A stretch of DNA of 64,000 nt from Pseudomonas mendocina (lineage in GTDB: Bacteria; Pseudomonadota; Gammaproteobacteria; Pseudomonadales; Pseudomonadaceae). The position numbers and the translations under genes are program-made. Numbering within the stretch: position 1 is the stretch's first letter; each line of letters opens with the position of its first letter. This document shows positions 22,131 through 31,267 of this stretch, piece by piece. Location of the stretch: positions 1,426,001-1,490,000 of the forward strand of contig NZ_CP027657.1 in NCBI RefSeq assembly GCF_003008615.1. The letters are read 5' to 3'. The notes beneath the pieces are model-generated. The model was given only the letters and a program-made list of their open reading frames with translations. It was not told where the DNA came from and searched no databases.

Positions 22131-23195
22131 ATGTCCGACCACGCCCTCGACCTCAATGCCCTCGCCCTGTCCATCAAGGACTGGGGGCGCGAGTTGGGCT
22201 TCCAGCAAGTTGGCATTGCCGATGTCGAGTTGGGCGAGCACGAAGCGCACCTCAAGCGCTGGCTGGCCGCAGGCTATCAGGGCGAGATGGACTATATGGC
22301 CGCGCACGGCGACAAGCGCTCGCGCCCGCAGGAACTGGTGCCGGGCACTCTACGTGTGGTGTCGCTGCGCATGGATTACCTGCCCGGTGATACACAGATG
22401 GCTCAGCGCCTGAGGGAACCAGAGCAGGCCTATGTGTCGCGCTACGCCCTTGGCCGCGACTATCACAAACTGATCCGCAAGCGCTTGCAGCAACTGGCCG
22501 AGCGCATCCAGCAGCAGATCGGCCCATTCGGCTACCGTGCCTTCGTCGACAGCGCCCCGGTACTGGAAAAGGCCATCGCCGAGCAGGCCGGACTGGGCTG
22601 GATTGGCAAGAACACGCTGGTGCTCAACCGCAAGGCCGGCAGCTATTTCTTTCTCGGCGAACTGTTCGTCGACCTGCCGCTGCCGGTCGATGCCCCGCAC
22701 GGCAGTGAACATTGCGGGCGCTGCAGCGCCTGCATGGACATCTGCCCCACCGCCGCCTTCGTCGGCCCTTATGTACTGGATGCGCGGCGCTGTATCTCCT
22801 ACCTGACCATCGAGCTCAAAGGCTCGATCCCGGAGGAATTGCGCGCCCCCATCGGCAACCGGGTGTTCGGCTGCGATGATTGCCAGATCGTCTGTCCCTG
22901 GAATCGCTTCGCCCGCCCCACCGAACAGGGCGATTTCCAGCCACGCCATGGCCTGGACAACAGCGGCCTGGCCGAGCTGTTCCTGTGGACGGAAGAGGAG
23001 TTTCTCAGCCGCACCGAAGGCTCGCCGCTGCGCCGCGCCGGCTACGAGCGCTGGCTGCGCAATCTGGCGGTCGGGCTTGGCAATGCGCCCTCGACGATCC
23101 CGGTGCTGGAGGCCTTGCGGGCGCGACGCGAACACCCCTCAGCACTGGTGCGAGAGCACGTCGAATGGGCGCTGGATCGGCATGGCGCCCCGTAG
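22131..23195 (+). CDS. queG: Epoxyqueuosine reductase QueG
   Basis: The protein has 354 residues starting MSDHALDLNALALSIKDW. The N-terminal cobalamin-binding part precedes two 4Fe-4S cluster motifs, CGRCSACMDICPTA and CDDCQIVCPWN. A HEAT-like C-terminal helix region follows. QueG reduces epoxyqueuosine to queuosine in tRNA, the last step of the pathway. The ATG at 22131 is used because the upstream in-frame extension runs over the divergent nnr gene. The TAG stop is part of a REP repeat. Confidence 0.96.
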   Translation: MSDHALDLNALALSIKDWGRELGFQQVGIADVELGEHEAHLKRWLAAGYQGEMDYMAAHGDKRSRPQELVPGTLRVVSLRMDYLPGDTQMAQRLREPEQAYVSRYALGRDYHKLIRKRLQQLAERIQQQIGPFGYRAFVDSAPVLEKAIAEQAGLGWIGKNTLVLNRKAGSYFFLGELFVDLPLPVDAPHGSEHCGRCSACMDICPTAAFVGPYVLDARRCISYLTIELKGSIPEELRAPIGNRVFGCDDCQIVCPWNRFARPTEQGDFQPRHGLDNSGLAELFLWTEEEFLSRTEGSPLRRAGYERWLRNLAVGLGNAPSTIPVLEALRARREHPSALVREHVEWALDRHGAP

Positions 23196-23251
23196 CCCGG
23201 ATGCAATCCGGGGATTAGGTGAGCCGTGGCCCCGGATTCCATCCGGGCTAC
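23192..23251. repeat. REP inverted pair on the queG stop codon
   Basis: GTAGCCCGGATGCAATCCGG (from 23192) faces CCGGATTCCATCCGGGCTAC (to 23251). Each copy is itself partly palindromic. The first GTAG supplies the queG TAG at 23193-23195. Confidence 0.85.
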
Positions 23252-23284
23252 CCGTTCAGCCTCCAGCGCTCTTTTATCGGCCGT

Positions 23285-23827
23285 TCAGACCTTGAGGAAG
23301 TGCTCGCGGTAGTGGCGAAGCTCGGCGATGGACTCACGAATGTCGTCCAGCGCCTGGTGCGTGGCGGTTTTCTGGAAGCTGTCCTTGACCTCTGGCGCCC
23401 ACATGCCGGCGAGAATCTTCAGCGTCGACACATCCAGATAGCGATAGTGGAAATAAGCTTCCAGAGCTGGCATGTACTTGTAGAGGAAACGACGATCCTG
23501 GCCGATGCTGTTACCGCAGATCGGCGATTTGCCCTTCGGCACCCACTGCTCGAGGAAGGCGATGGTCTGCGCTTCGGCCGCTGCCGTGTCGATACGACTC
23601 TCACGCACGCGTTGGGTCAGGCCACTCTGGCCATGGGTGCGGGTATTCCACTCATCCATGCCAGCCAGGGCCTCATCGCTCTGGTGAACGGCGATGACCG
23701 GGCCTTCGGCCAACACGTTCAACTCGCTATCGGTGACGATAGTGGCCATTTCGATGATCACATCGCGCTCTGGCTCCAGACCGGTCATTTCCAGGTCGAT
23801 CCAGATCAGGTTGTTGGGGTTCTGCAT
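23285..23827 (-). CDS. orn: Oligoribonuclease
   Basis: The protein has 180 residues starting [20 protein letters not shown]. It is a DEDDh exonuclease with the acidic residues in WIDLEMTGL and the later [11 protein letters not shown] segment. It degrades two- to five-base RNA pieces. In Pseudomonas it also clears pGpG, the breakdown product of c-di-GMP, which matters for the FimW/FimX and motility genes nearby. It lies convergent to queG, with a REP pair between them. Confidence 0.98.
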   Translation of the reverse strand: MQNPNNLIWIDLEMTGLEPERDVIIEMATIVTDSELNVLAEGPVIAVHQSDEALAGMDEWNTRTHGQSGLTQRVRESRIDTAAAEAQTIAFLEQWVPKGKSPICGNSIGQDRRFLYKYMPALEAYFHYRYLDVSTLKILAGMWAPEVKDSFQKTATHQALDDIRESIAELRHYREHFLKV

Positions 23828-23858
23828 GATGAAGGGCTCCTTGGCTCAGGCGCCAAGT

Positions 23859-24653
23859 CTAGCGGATATCCGCCCCCTTCATCTGCCAGAGCAACAATCG
23901 GGTCTGGCGCCCTTCGTTGACCTCGAACATCTGGTCGGCAGGCACTTCCGGAATCTCGAAGGTATTACTGATCAACCAGCTACCTGCACGCATCTCAGTG
24001 TGTGCCTTGGCCCAGAGCCGCGGCATCGGCACCGGCGAGAGAAAGCAGTAGACGACATCGAAGGTCGCCAGATCGACCTGCCACAGGCTCTGATAGCGAA
24101 TGCTGCAATTTTCCTGCAGCAAGCAGCGCAACCAGGCGAAGACAAAGAGCAATGGCGCCGTTTCGACCCCGACGAACTGCCCACGCGGAAAACGTCGTGC
24201 GAGTTGCAGCAGCGTGCCTGCCGTCCCGCACCCCAGATCAACGAAACGCAGTGGCAACTCGCGCTCGCTCAAGCACTGCTGCAGGCGTTGCTGCGCTTTG
24301 CGACCACTCAAATAGAGGGGAACCTGTTCGCGCAGGCTGTTCCAGTTGACCAGGAGCAACAGCACGAAGCCCAAGAGGAACAGCCAGCCAGGCAATTCGG
24401 CGCGCTGCACCACGAGCAGAGCCGGCAGAAAAGCCAGGTTGATCCACAACCACCAGCGCGACAGGCCAAGCCGCCAGCCAATCCCCGCAGCCAGAACGCC
24501 CTGCAAGAGAGCCACCGACAGCAACGACATGCGCCAGGGCAGCAATGCCAGCAAATACACCAGCACCACCACCAGGGCCACGGCCAGGCCTTGTGCCAAC
24601 AAGGCACGCAACACCGGTAACCGCAGTACCGCTCTTTCCTCGCTTATCGCCAT
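23859..24653 (-). CDS. Membrane-anchored SAM-dependent methyltransferase
   Basis: The protein has 264 residues from the ATG at 24653, which has GGGA just upstream. The first 100 residues are mostly hydrophobic and look like about four membrane helices ([20 protein letters not shown], then [16 protein letters not shown] and later stretches). The rest is a class I methyltransferase with the SAM motif [19 protein letters not shown] near residue 135. The substrate is unknown. It lies between orn and rsgA, divergent from rsgA. An ATG at 24698 is another possible start. Confidence 0.8.
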   Translation of the reverse strand: MAISEERAVLRLPVLRALLAQGLAVALVVVLVYLLALLPWRMSLLSVALLQGVLAAGIGWRLGLSRWWLWINLAFLPALLVVQRAELPGWLFLLGFVLLLLVNWNSLREQVPLYLSGRKAQQRLQQCLSERELPLRFVDLGCGTAGTLLQLARRFPRGQFVGVETAPLLFVFAWLRCLLQENCSIRYQSLWQVDLATFDVVYCFLSPVPMPRLWAKAHTEMRAGSWLISNTFEIPEVPADQMFEVNEGRQTRLLLWQMKGADIR

Positions 24654-24741
24654 TCCCAGTCTCTGCTGCTGGCAGCCGAATGGCCGCCGAGCGCTCATGC
24701 TAAACTCGCCGCGATCAACTCTCCACCACCCCGGAAACCCC

Positions 24742-25773
24742 ATGGCCAAACGCCAACTCAATCGCCGCCAGAACTGGCGGATCGAAAAGATTCAGGGCGA
24801 GCGCGCCGCCCGCGCCGCCAAGCGCGAGTCACGGGCGATGGAAGCATTGGAAGGCGGAGACCTGGGGCCGGAGCAGACCGGCCTGGTGATCGCTCACTTC
24901 GGCGTCCAGGTTGAAATCGAAGGCCTGCAGGGCGAACTGGCCGGGCAGATATTCCGCTGCCATTTGCGCGCCAACCTGCCGGCGCTGGTCACTGGTGATC
25001 AGGTGGTCTGGCGTCCCGGCAATCAGGGCGACGGTGTGATCGTCGCGCAACTGCCGAGAACCAGCGAGCTATGTCGGCCCGACATGCGTGGCCAGCTCAA
25101 ACCGGTCGCCGCCAACGTCGACCAGATCGTCATTGTCTTTGCCCCACTGCCCGAACCGCACGCCAATCTGATCGACCGTTATCTGGTGGCCGCCGAGCAC
25201 GCCGGTATTCATCCCTTGCTGCTGCTGAACAAAGCCGACCTGATCGACGAACAGAATCAGGGGGCGCTCGATGCGCTGCTCAAGGTCTATCGCCAACTGG
25301 GCTATCCACTGCTGGAGGTTTCGGCCCATCAGGGCGATGGCATGGAGCAGTTGAAGCAACGCCTGGACGGCAATGTCAGCGTATTCGTTGGCCAGTCCGG
25401 CGTGGGCAAGTCATCGCTGGTCAACGGGTTGCTGCCCGGCGTCGATACCCGCGTCGGCGCCCTGTCGGAGCTGACCGGCAAGGGCACGCACACCACCACC
25501 ACGGCGCGACTATTCCACTTCCCGGGCGGCGGCCAGTTGATCGATTCGCCCGGCATCCGCGAATTCGGCCTGGGCCATGTCAGCCGTGATGATGTGGAGG
25601 CGGGTTTCATCGAGTTCCACGACCTGCTCGGTCGCTGCCGCTTTCGCGACTGCAAGCACGACCGCGAGCCTGGCTGTGCGCTGCTACAAGCTCTGGAAGA
25701 TGGCCGCGTGCAGCCTCAACGCATGGCCAGCTACCGGCACATCCTCGCCAGCCTGCCGGAAGACGATTACTGA
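24742..25773 (+). CDS. rsgA: Small ribosomal subunit biogenesis GTPase RsgA
   Basis: The protein has 343 residues. The basic head [18 protein letters not shown] precedes an OB-fold domain, a circularly permuted GTPase domain and a zinc finger. The GTPase motifs come in permuted order: LLNKADLID (G4), [13 protein letters not shown] (G1) and [11 protein letters not shown] (G3). The zinc ligands are in [14 protein letters not shown]. RsgA helps late 30S maturation and decoding centre proofreading. It runs head-on into motB, with which its stop overlaps by seven bases. Confidence 0.97.
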   Translation: MAKRQLNRRQNWRIEKIQGERAARAAKRESRAMEALEGGDLGPEQTGLVIAHFGVQVEIEGLQGELAGQIFRCHLRANLPALVTGDQVVWRPGNQGDGVIVAQLPRTSELCRPDMRGQLKPVAANVDQIVIVFAPLPEPHANLIDRYLVAAEHAGIHPLLLLNKADLIDEQNQGALDALLKVYRQLGYPLLEVSAHQGDGMEQLKQRLDGNVSVFVGQSGVGKSSLVNGLLPGVDTRVGALSELTGKGTHTTTTARLFHFPGGGQLIDSPGIREFGLGHVSRDDVEAGFIEFHDLLGRCRFRDCKHDREPGCALLQALEDGRVQPQRMASYRHILASLPEDDY

Positions 25774-26798
25774 TTGTTCAGTTGATCGAGCTGCAGAGCG
25801 CCATCTTCGAAGATATTCAGACGCTGGCGCACCTGGTCGGCTGGTAGCGGGTCGCCTGGCGCACCGTTCGGTGCCTGACCGTTCGGCGCCTGGGCGGCAG
25901 GCGGCGCATCCGATGCAGCCGGAGCGGCCGCACCTTCGTCAGCTCCCTGTTCACCCTCGATGGCGCGCTGGGCCTTCTTGGTCAGCACGATGATGTCGAT
26001 ACGCCGATTGACCGGATTGAGCGGGTCTTCGCGATCGAACAGCGCCGACGAGGCATAGCCCACTACCCGCGCCACCTGGTCTTCGGAATAGCCGCCCGCG
26101 ATCAGCGTACGCCGCGCCGCATTGGCGCGGTTGGCCGACAACTCCCAGTTGCCGAAATCACCGCGCCCCACGAAGGGCTTGGCATCGGTATGGCCGCTGA
26201 TGCTGATCTTGTTCGGCACCGCGCGAATGGTATCGGCCATGGCCAGCAGGATGTCTTCGAAATAAGGCTGCAACTCGGCGCTGCCGAGGGCGAACATCGG
26301 TCGGTTCTCGGCATCCATGATCTGGATGCGCAAACCATCCTGGGTGATCTCGAACAGGATCTGGTCCTTGAAACGCTGCAGTTGCGGATTCTCCTCGACC
26401 TTGTTCTGCAACTCCTGCAGCAGCAACTCCAGGCGTTCGCGCTCCATCTTGTCCGCCAGGGTCTCGACCATGTCGGAGCTGATGTTGACTTCATCCGGCT
26501 GGCTTTCAGGCGTTTCCGACATATCCGGGTTCAGCGTGCGCTCGGGAGCCGGCGTCGGCGTGCCGCCCAGATCGATGGCATAGGGGCTGGCACTTTCGGT
26601 AAAACCAACGGGATCCTGGAAATAACCGGAAATGGCGCGTTTCTGCTCCGGCGTAGCCGAAGACATCAGCCACATCACCAGGAAGAACGCCATCATCGCG
26701 GTGGCAAAGTCGGCGAACGCGATCTTCCAGGCACCGCCATGATGCCCGCCAGCGCTCTTCTTGACCCGCTTGACGATGATGGGTTGGTTGTTTTCCAT
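25767..26798 (-). CDS. motB: Flagellar motor stator protein MotB
   Basis: The protein has 343 residues. A basic N-terminus and one membrane helix contain the proton-carrying aspartate in [19 protein letters not shown] (about residues 30-48). The C-terminal OmpA-like peptidoglycan-binding domain (about 170-290) shows [11 protein letters not shown] and [11 protein letters not shown]. The last 60 residues are Ala/Pro/Gly-rich. It forms the stator with MotA. It follows motA by 16 bases, as one transcription unit. Confidence 0.97.
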   Translation of the reverse strand: MENNQPIIVKRVKKSAGGHHGGAWKIAFADFATAMMAFFLVMWLMSSATPEQKRAISGYFQDPVGFTESASPYAIDLGGTPTPAPERTLNPDMSETPESQPDEVNISSDMVETLADKMERERLELLLQELQNKVEENPQLQRFKDQILFEITQDGLRIQIMDAENRPMFALGSAELQPYFEDILLAMADTIRAVPNKISISGHTDAKPFVGRGDFGNWELSANRANAARRTLIAGGYSEDQVARVVGYASSALFDREDPLNPVNRRIDIIVLTKKAQRAIEGEQGADEGAAAPAASDAPPAAQAPNGQAPNGAPGDPLPADQVRQRLNIFEDGALQLDQLNNQ

Positions 26799-26814
26799 GA
26801 TTCAGCGACTCGGC

Positions 26815-27666
26815 TCAGTTGCCACGCATGGCCTGCTCGAGCTCGCTGAAGCTCGGCCGGTGCGCCGGATAGAGCACCTTGCGGCCGAACTCCACCGCCA
26901 GGCTCGGCGGCATGCCCGAGGCCGAAGCGACCAGGGTCGCCTTGATCGCTTCATAGAGGTTCAGTTCCTCCTTGGCATCATGCTCCAGCGCGCCCGACAG
27001 CGGGCCGAAGAAGCCATAAGAGGCGAGAATCCCGAGGAAGGTACCGACCAGTGCGGTACCCACTTTCTCACCGATCTGCGCGTTGTCCGCCTCGGCCAGA
27101 ATCGACATGGTGATCACGATGCCCAGTACCGCCGCAACGATACCCATCGCCGGCATGCCGTCGGCGACCTTGGCGACCGCATGAGCCGGGTGCTCGACTT
27201 CCTCCTTGAGGCTGGCTAGCTCCATGTCGAACAGCCCTTCCAGTTCATGCGGTGCCATGTTGCCGGACGACATGATGCGCAGGTAATCACAGATGAACGC
27301 GGTCATTCGCGCATCTTTGAGTACGCCTGGATACTTGCTGAAGATCGGACTGGCGTTAGGATCCTCGACATCTGCCTCGATGGCCATCATGCCTTCGCGG
27401 CGACTCTTGTTGAGGATTTCGTACAGAAGCTTGAGCACTTCGAGGTAATAAGCATGGGTGAAACGACTGCCAAACATGCTCAGCGACTTTTTAAATACCG
27501 TCATGAACATGCTGCCGGGGTTTGCCTGCAGGAATGCACCCAGCGCCGCACCGCCGATAATCATCACTTCGAAGGGGTGCACCAATGCCATCAGCTTTCC
27601 GCCCGAAAGCATGAACCCGCCGAATACGCAGCCAAAGACGACAATGATGCCTATGATTTTTGCCAT
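26815..27666 (-). CDS. motA: Flagellar motor stator protein MotA
   Basis: The protein has 283 residues from the ATG at 27666 (MAKIIGIIVVFGCVFGGFML). Four membrane helices are seen: two near the N-terminus and two at about 165-230. A large cytoplasmic loop lies between them and carries the charged residues that touch FliG. Pro residues near PVGIAA-like positions (DGMPAMGIVAAVLG) sit at the start of helix 3. It works with MotB in the proton-driven stator. An extension to 27711 lacks family support. Confidence 0.97.
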   Translation of the reverse strand: MAKIIGIIVVFGCVFGGFMLSGGKLMALVHPFEVMIIGGAALGAFLQANPGSMFMTVFKKSLSMFGSRFTHAYYLEVLKLLYEILNKSRREGMMAIEADVEDPNASPIFSKYPGVLKDARMTAFICDYLRIMSSGNMAPHELEGLFDMELASLKEEVEHPAHAVAKVADGMPAMGIVAAVLGIVITMSILAEADNAQIGEKVGTALVGTFLGILASYGFFGPLSGALEHDAKEELNLYEAIKATLVASASGMPPSLAVEFGRKVLYPAHRPSFSELEQAMRGN

Positions 27667-27785
27667 GAAAGAGACGCTTGCAGAGCCTAGAGGATGGGTT
27701 ATTAAAAACAACCCTTCTAATTATCGGAACTTATACGCCAGACTATAGCCAGTTATGGTCAAAAGCCAGTTCGACTCGAGCCAAT

Positions 27786-29309
27786 ATGTCGACGTCAAAG
27801 TCTCTACCACGCACTCTGGATGCCTGGTTACAACAACTGGGCAAGTTGCCACTGCCAATCGAGCAGCAACAACACTTGCGCCTGCGTCGCATCCTTGCCG
27901 ACAGCCGCCGCACCTGGCGCGAAATTGCCGAGGCGATCGAACTGAGCCCCTCCTTCGCCCTGCAGGTATTGCGCGAAGCCAATCAGTCAGGCAATAGCCT
28001 CAGCGACCCGGCCGAAAGCGTCGAAACAGCCTTGTCGCGCCTAGGGCTGAGCCGTTGCGAGGCGCTACTGAACCAGGCGCCAGCCCTGCCCGAGCACGAA
28101 ATCCCCCTGGCATTCCGGCAAATCCTGTTGATCAGCCAGCATGCCAGCCAACAGGCCCGTGGCCTGTTTGGAGCACGCCTGGCACGCCTGTGGAATGAGC
28201 TGCACGGTTGTAGCCTGCTGTTTCTCGCGCCGATCTGGCCGCTACTGTGCGCACACCCTCAGCTTTTCGAGGCATGGGAGCAGCGCGTTCTGCTCAAGGG
28301 TGAACGCCCGGCGAAGGTCGAAAAGGAGTTGCTCGGCGTTCCGCTGATCCAACTGTGCGTCAAGCTGGCCGAGCGTTGGCGCCTACCGGAATGGATCGTG
28401 CGAGGCTACCGCCTGCTGGAGCGTGATCGTCGCCAGTTGGTCAAGGCGCTGCACATCGCCCGCGACAACGAACACCCGCTGCATCAGCAGCAGATGCTCG
28501 ATGCCGATACACCGCTGCGCCACTGGCTGACACAACCGAGCAACTGCGTATTGCTGGCCAACGGCCTGGCCGTGTCCGCCCACCATGCCTGGAATACCGA
28601 CCACAGCCTGCGCTGGCAAAGACTCACCGGCCTCTACCTGCAGCTCCCCTTGAGCGAGCTACAACAGGAAGTCCACCAACACGCGGTCAGCAGCGCCCGC
28701 CTGATCCATGACAACGCACTCTGGCATCCAGCGCAGGCCCTGATCTGGCCATGGGACGCCCATCGTCTGACGCCTGCCGTTAACGTGGCGCCGCCGCCCA
28801 AACGCGATGACCTCGCCGCCTGGCGCCAGCACTGTGCTCGTCTGCTCGAAGAGCCCAGCAGCTTCACCAACGTCCCGCAATTGACTGCATGCGCGCGCGA
28901 TGCCCTGCAAGCTTGCGGCCTCAGGCGCATCCTGTTGCTGCTTGCCGATCGCCTGCATAGCCGACTGCAAACCCAGCAACAGTTCGGGCTCGACGCTGGC
29001 GCGCTTACCCTGGCACTCGACCCGGCACAGAGCCAGGTATTGCGCCGTCTGCTCAGCCAGCCCGGCCAACTGCGCCTGACGCCCGCCAACGTGGCCCAAT
29101 TTTCCGCACTGTTGCCAGGCAACCTGAAAGCCCTGTTCCCCAGCGAGCATATTCTGCTGCGCTCCATCGCCAGCAACGGTCGCGTGGTAATGCTGGTGGT
29201 CGCCGACCAAGGCGGCCAGCCGCTGAACGATGTTTGCCTGCAAGCGTTCGGCAAGACCGTACAGTGCATCGAACGCGCCCTGGCCAGCTTTTCCCGCCGC
29301 GGGCGCTGA
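27786..29309 (+). CDS. HDOD domain-containing protein
   Basis: The protein has 507 residues. The N-terminal part (about 15-230) is helical, with LPLPIEQQQHLRLRRILADSR and the EIAEAIELSPSFALQVLREAN segment typical of HDOD domains in signalling proteins. The rest is a helical region and a possible GAF-like C-terminus (about 340-500). No catalytic HD metal site is apparent. It stands between motA (divergent) and rhdA. HDOD proteins in Pseudomonas often act in motility or surface signalling; a role here is inference only. The start ATG at 27786 is followed by MSTSKSLPRTLD. Confidence 0.75.
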   Translation: MSTSKSLPRTLDAWLQQLGKLPLPIEQQQHLRLRRILADSRRTWREIAEAIELSPSFALQVLREANQSGNSLSDPAESVETALSRLGLSRCEALLNQAPALPEHEIPLAFRQILLISQHASQQARGLFGARLARLWNELHGCSLLFLAPIWPLLCAHPQLFEAWEQRVLLKGERPAKVEKELLGVPLIQLCVKLAERWRLPEWIVRGYRLLERDRRQLVKALHIARDNEHPLHQQQMLDADTPLRHWLTQPSNCVLLANGLAVSAHHAWNTDHSLRWQRLTGLYLQLPLSELQQEVHQHAVSSARLIHDNALWHPAQALIWPWDAHRLTPAVNVAPPPKRDDLAAWRQHCARLLEEPSSFTNVPQLTACARDALQACGLRRILLLLADRLHSRLQTQQQFGLDAGALTLALDPAQSQVLRRLLSQPGQLRLTPANVAQFSALLPGNLKALFPSEHILLRSIASNGRVVMLVVADQGGQPLNDVCLQAFGKTVQCIERALASFSRRGR

Positions 29310-29359
29310 ACCACTCGGATTCCGCTACAATCGACCTCTTTTCATATAGGGAGGCCGTC

Positions 29360-30175
29360 ATGTCCGCCTTCGCCAACCTGCCGCTGGTGATCGAGCCCGC
29401 CGAACTGGCCGAGCGCCTGGATGCAGCCGATCTGATCCTGATCGATCTCAGTAGCGCTGCACGTTATGCCGCCGGCCATATTCCCGGCGCCCAGTGGGTC
29501 GATGCCAAGCGCACGCAACTGGGCCAGCCGCCCGCCCCCGGCCTGCTGCCCGAGCGCACTCAACTGGAGGCGCTGTTCGCCGATATCGGCCATCGCCCGG
29601 ACGCGACCTACGTGCTGTACGACGATGAAGGCGGCCCCTGGGCCGGACGATTCATCTGGCTTCTCGACGTAATCGGCCACAGCCGCCATCACTTCCTCAA
29701 CGGCGGCCTGCAAGCCTGGATCAGCGAAGGACGCGAGCTGAGCCAGGACACGCCAGCGCGACACCCCACACAGGTATCACTGACGCTGCACGACGAACCC
29801 ACGGCAACGCGCGACTACCTCCAGACACGCCTTGGGGATGCCGACGTGGCAATCTGGGACGTACGCGGCGCAGATGAATACCGCGGCGAGAAGCTCAGTT
29901 CAGCACGCGGTGGCCATATTCCCGGCGCGATCAATTTCGAATGGACGGCTGGCATGGATCCGCAGCGCGGAATGCGTATCCGTACGGACATTGCCGATGT
30001 CCTGCACCATCTGGGCATCACCCCGGACAAGGAAATCATCACTCACTGCCAGACCCATCGCCGCTCAGGCTTCACCTACGTGGTGGCCAAGTCACTGGGC
30101 TATCCGCGAGTGAAGGCCTATGCCGGCTCCTGGGCCGAGTGGGGCAATCTGCCCGACACGCCGATCGAACGCTGA
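29360..30175 (+). CDS. rhdA: Thiosulfate sulfurtransferase (rhodanese) RhdA
   Basis: The protein has 271 residues with two rhodanese domains. The first (about 1-140) is inactive. The second has the catalytic cysteine in HCQTHRRSGFTY near residue 230, which matches the CQTHRR active loop of RhdA-type enzymes. It transfers sulfane sulfur from thiosulfate to cyanide or thiol acceptors. GGGAGG lies just before the ATG at 29360. It is followed by psd after 69 bases. Confidence 0.95.
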   Translation: MSAFANLPLVIEPAELAERLDAADLILIDLSSAARYAAGHIPGAQWVDAKRTQLGQPPAPGLLPERTQLEALFADIGHRPDATYVLYDDEGGPWAGRFIWLLDVIGHSRHHFLNGGLQAWISEGRELSQDTPARHPTQVSLTLHDEPTATRDYLQTRLGDADVAIWDVRGADEYRGEKLSSARGGHIPGAINFEWTAGMDPQRGMRIRTDIADVLHHLGITPDKEIITHCQTHRRSGFTYVVAKSLGYPRVKAYAGSWAEWGNLPDTPIER

Positions 30176-30244
30176 GCCTGATCGACAATCCGTTGCACCC
30201 CGGCCTGGCCATGCCAGCCTGGTTCGAACCTTCAAGGAAACACG

Positions 30245-31105
30245 ATGAAACAACGTCTTTTTATCCTCAGCCAGTACCTGCTGCCTCACCATCTGCTCTC
30301 GCGCCTGATCGGCTGCGTGGCCGAATGCCGCATCGGCTGGCTGAAGAATCGCCTGATCGCCTGGTTCGCCAAGCAGTACCAGGTCAACATGAGCGAAGCC
30401 CAGGTCGAAGAGCTGAGCGCATACGAACACTTCAATGCCTTCTTCACCCGCGCACTGAAAGACGGCGCCCGCCCACTGGATGAAACCCCAGGTGCAATTC
30501 TCAGCCCGGCCGATGGTGCGATCAGCCAACTGGGTGCCATCGAGCATGGTCGTATCTTCCAGGCCAAGGGACACAGCTTCAGCGCCACCGAACTGCTCGG
30601 CGGCGATGCCAGCCGCGCCGCCCCCTTCATGGGTGGCCAGTTCGCCACCGTGTACCTTTCCCCCAAGGACTACCACCGCGTCCATATGCCGCTGGCAGGC
30701 ACGCTGAAGGAGATGGTCTACGTGCCGGGCCGCCTGTTCTCGGTCAACCAGACCACGGCGGAAAACGTACCGGAACTCTTTGCCCGCAACGAGCGCGTGG
30801 TCTGTCTGTTCGACACCGAGCGCGGCCCGATGGCCGTGGTTCTGGTCGGTGCAATGATCGTGGCCAGCGTGGAAACCGTATGGGCCGGCCTGGTTACGCC
30901 ACCCAAACGCGAACTGAAGAGCACTCGTTACGACGCAGAGTCGCGCGGCCCCATCGAGCTGGCCAAGGGTGCCGAGCTGGGACGTTTCAAGCTGGGTTCA
31001 ACCGCCATCGTTCTGTTCGGCCCGGAGCAGGTGCAGTGGGCCGAAGAGCTGGGCGCTGGCAGCCCCGTGCGCATGGGTCAGTTGCTCGGTAATGCCCAAG
31101 CCTGA
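30245..31105 (+). CDS. psd: Phosphatidylserine decarboxylase proenzyme
   Basis: The protein has 286 residues. The self-cleavage site LGST lies near the C-terminus (GRFKLGSTAIVLF, about residues 253-265) and yields the pyruvoyl alpha chain. Upstream motifs FFTRALKDGARP and the YLSPKDYHRVHMP segment are conserved. The enzyme makes phosphatidylethanolamine at the inner membrane. The ATG at 30245 has AAGGAA before it. Confidence 0.97.
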   Translation: MKQRLFILSQYLLPHHLLSRLIGCVAECRIGWLKNRLIAWFAKQYQVNMSEAQVEELSAYEHFNAFFTRALKDGARPLDETPGAILSPADGAISQLGAIEHGRIFQAKGHSFSATELLGGDASRAAPFMGGQFATVYLSPKDYHRVHMPLAGTLKEMVYVPGRLFSVNQTTAENVPELFARNERVVCLFDTERGPMAVVLVGAMIVASVETVWAGLVTPPKRELKSTRYDAESRGPIELAKGAELGRFKLGSTAIVLFGPEQVQWAEELGAGSPVRMGQLLGNAQA

Positions 31106-31162
31106 GACTGGGCAGCCTGAACCCGAACATCGACCATCTGGTCATAGAACCGAACGCTCACA

Positions 31163-31190
31163 TGGCAGCCGTTCCATAGAACGGCTGCCA
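31163..31190 (+). other. Perfect 12-base-pair hairpin before fimW
   Basis: TGGCAGCCGTTC (31163-31174), loop CATA and GAACGGCTGCCA (31179-31190) pair without mismatch. There is no T run on either side, so it is not a normal intrinsic terminator. It lies in the 162-base gap between psd and fimW and could be an RNA element or a protein-binding palindrome. No other feature is seen in the gap. Confidence 0.6.
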
Positions 31191-31267
31191 GCGCGGCGAG
31201 ATGCTGCTAGAGTTCGAAAGACTATTACTAGAGCCGCTGGTCCGTGTGGCCGGAGTATCCGAGTTTG

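Noticed and set aside
22069..22255. N-terminal extension of nnr over the queG start
   Set aside because: The extra residues have no Nnr similarity and would overlap the well-supported divergent queG gene.
25767..25773. Frame error suspected where rsgA and motB meet
   Set aside because: Both proteins have normal lengths and ends; the seven-base overlap is simply two convergent genes sharing their last codons.
31163..31190. Terminator of psd
   Set aside because: The stem is perfect but no T run follows on either strand, so it is listed as a hairpin of unknown role.
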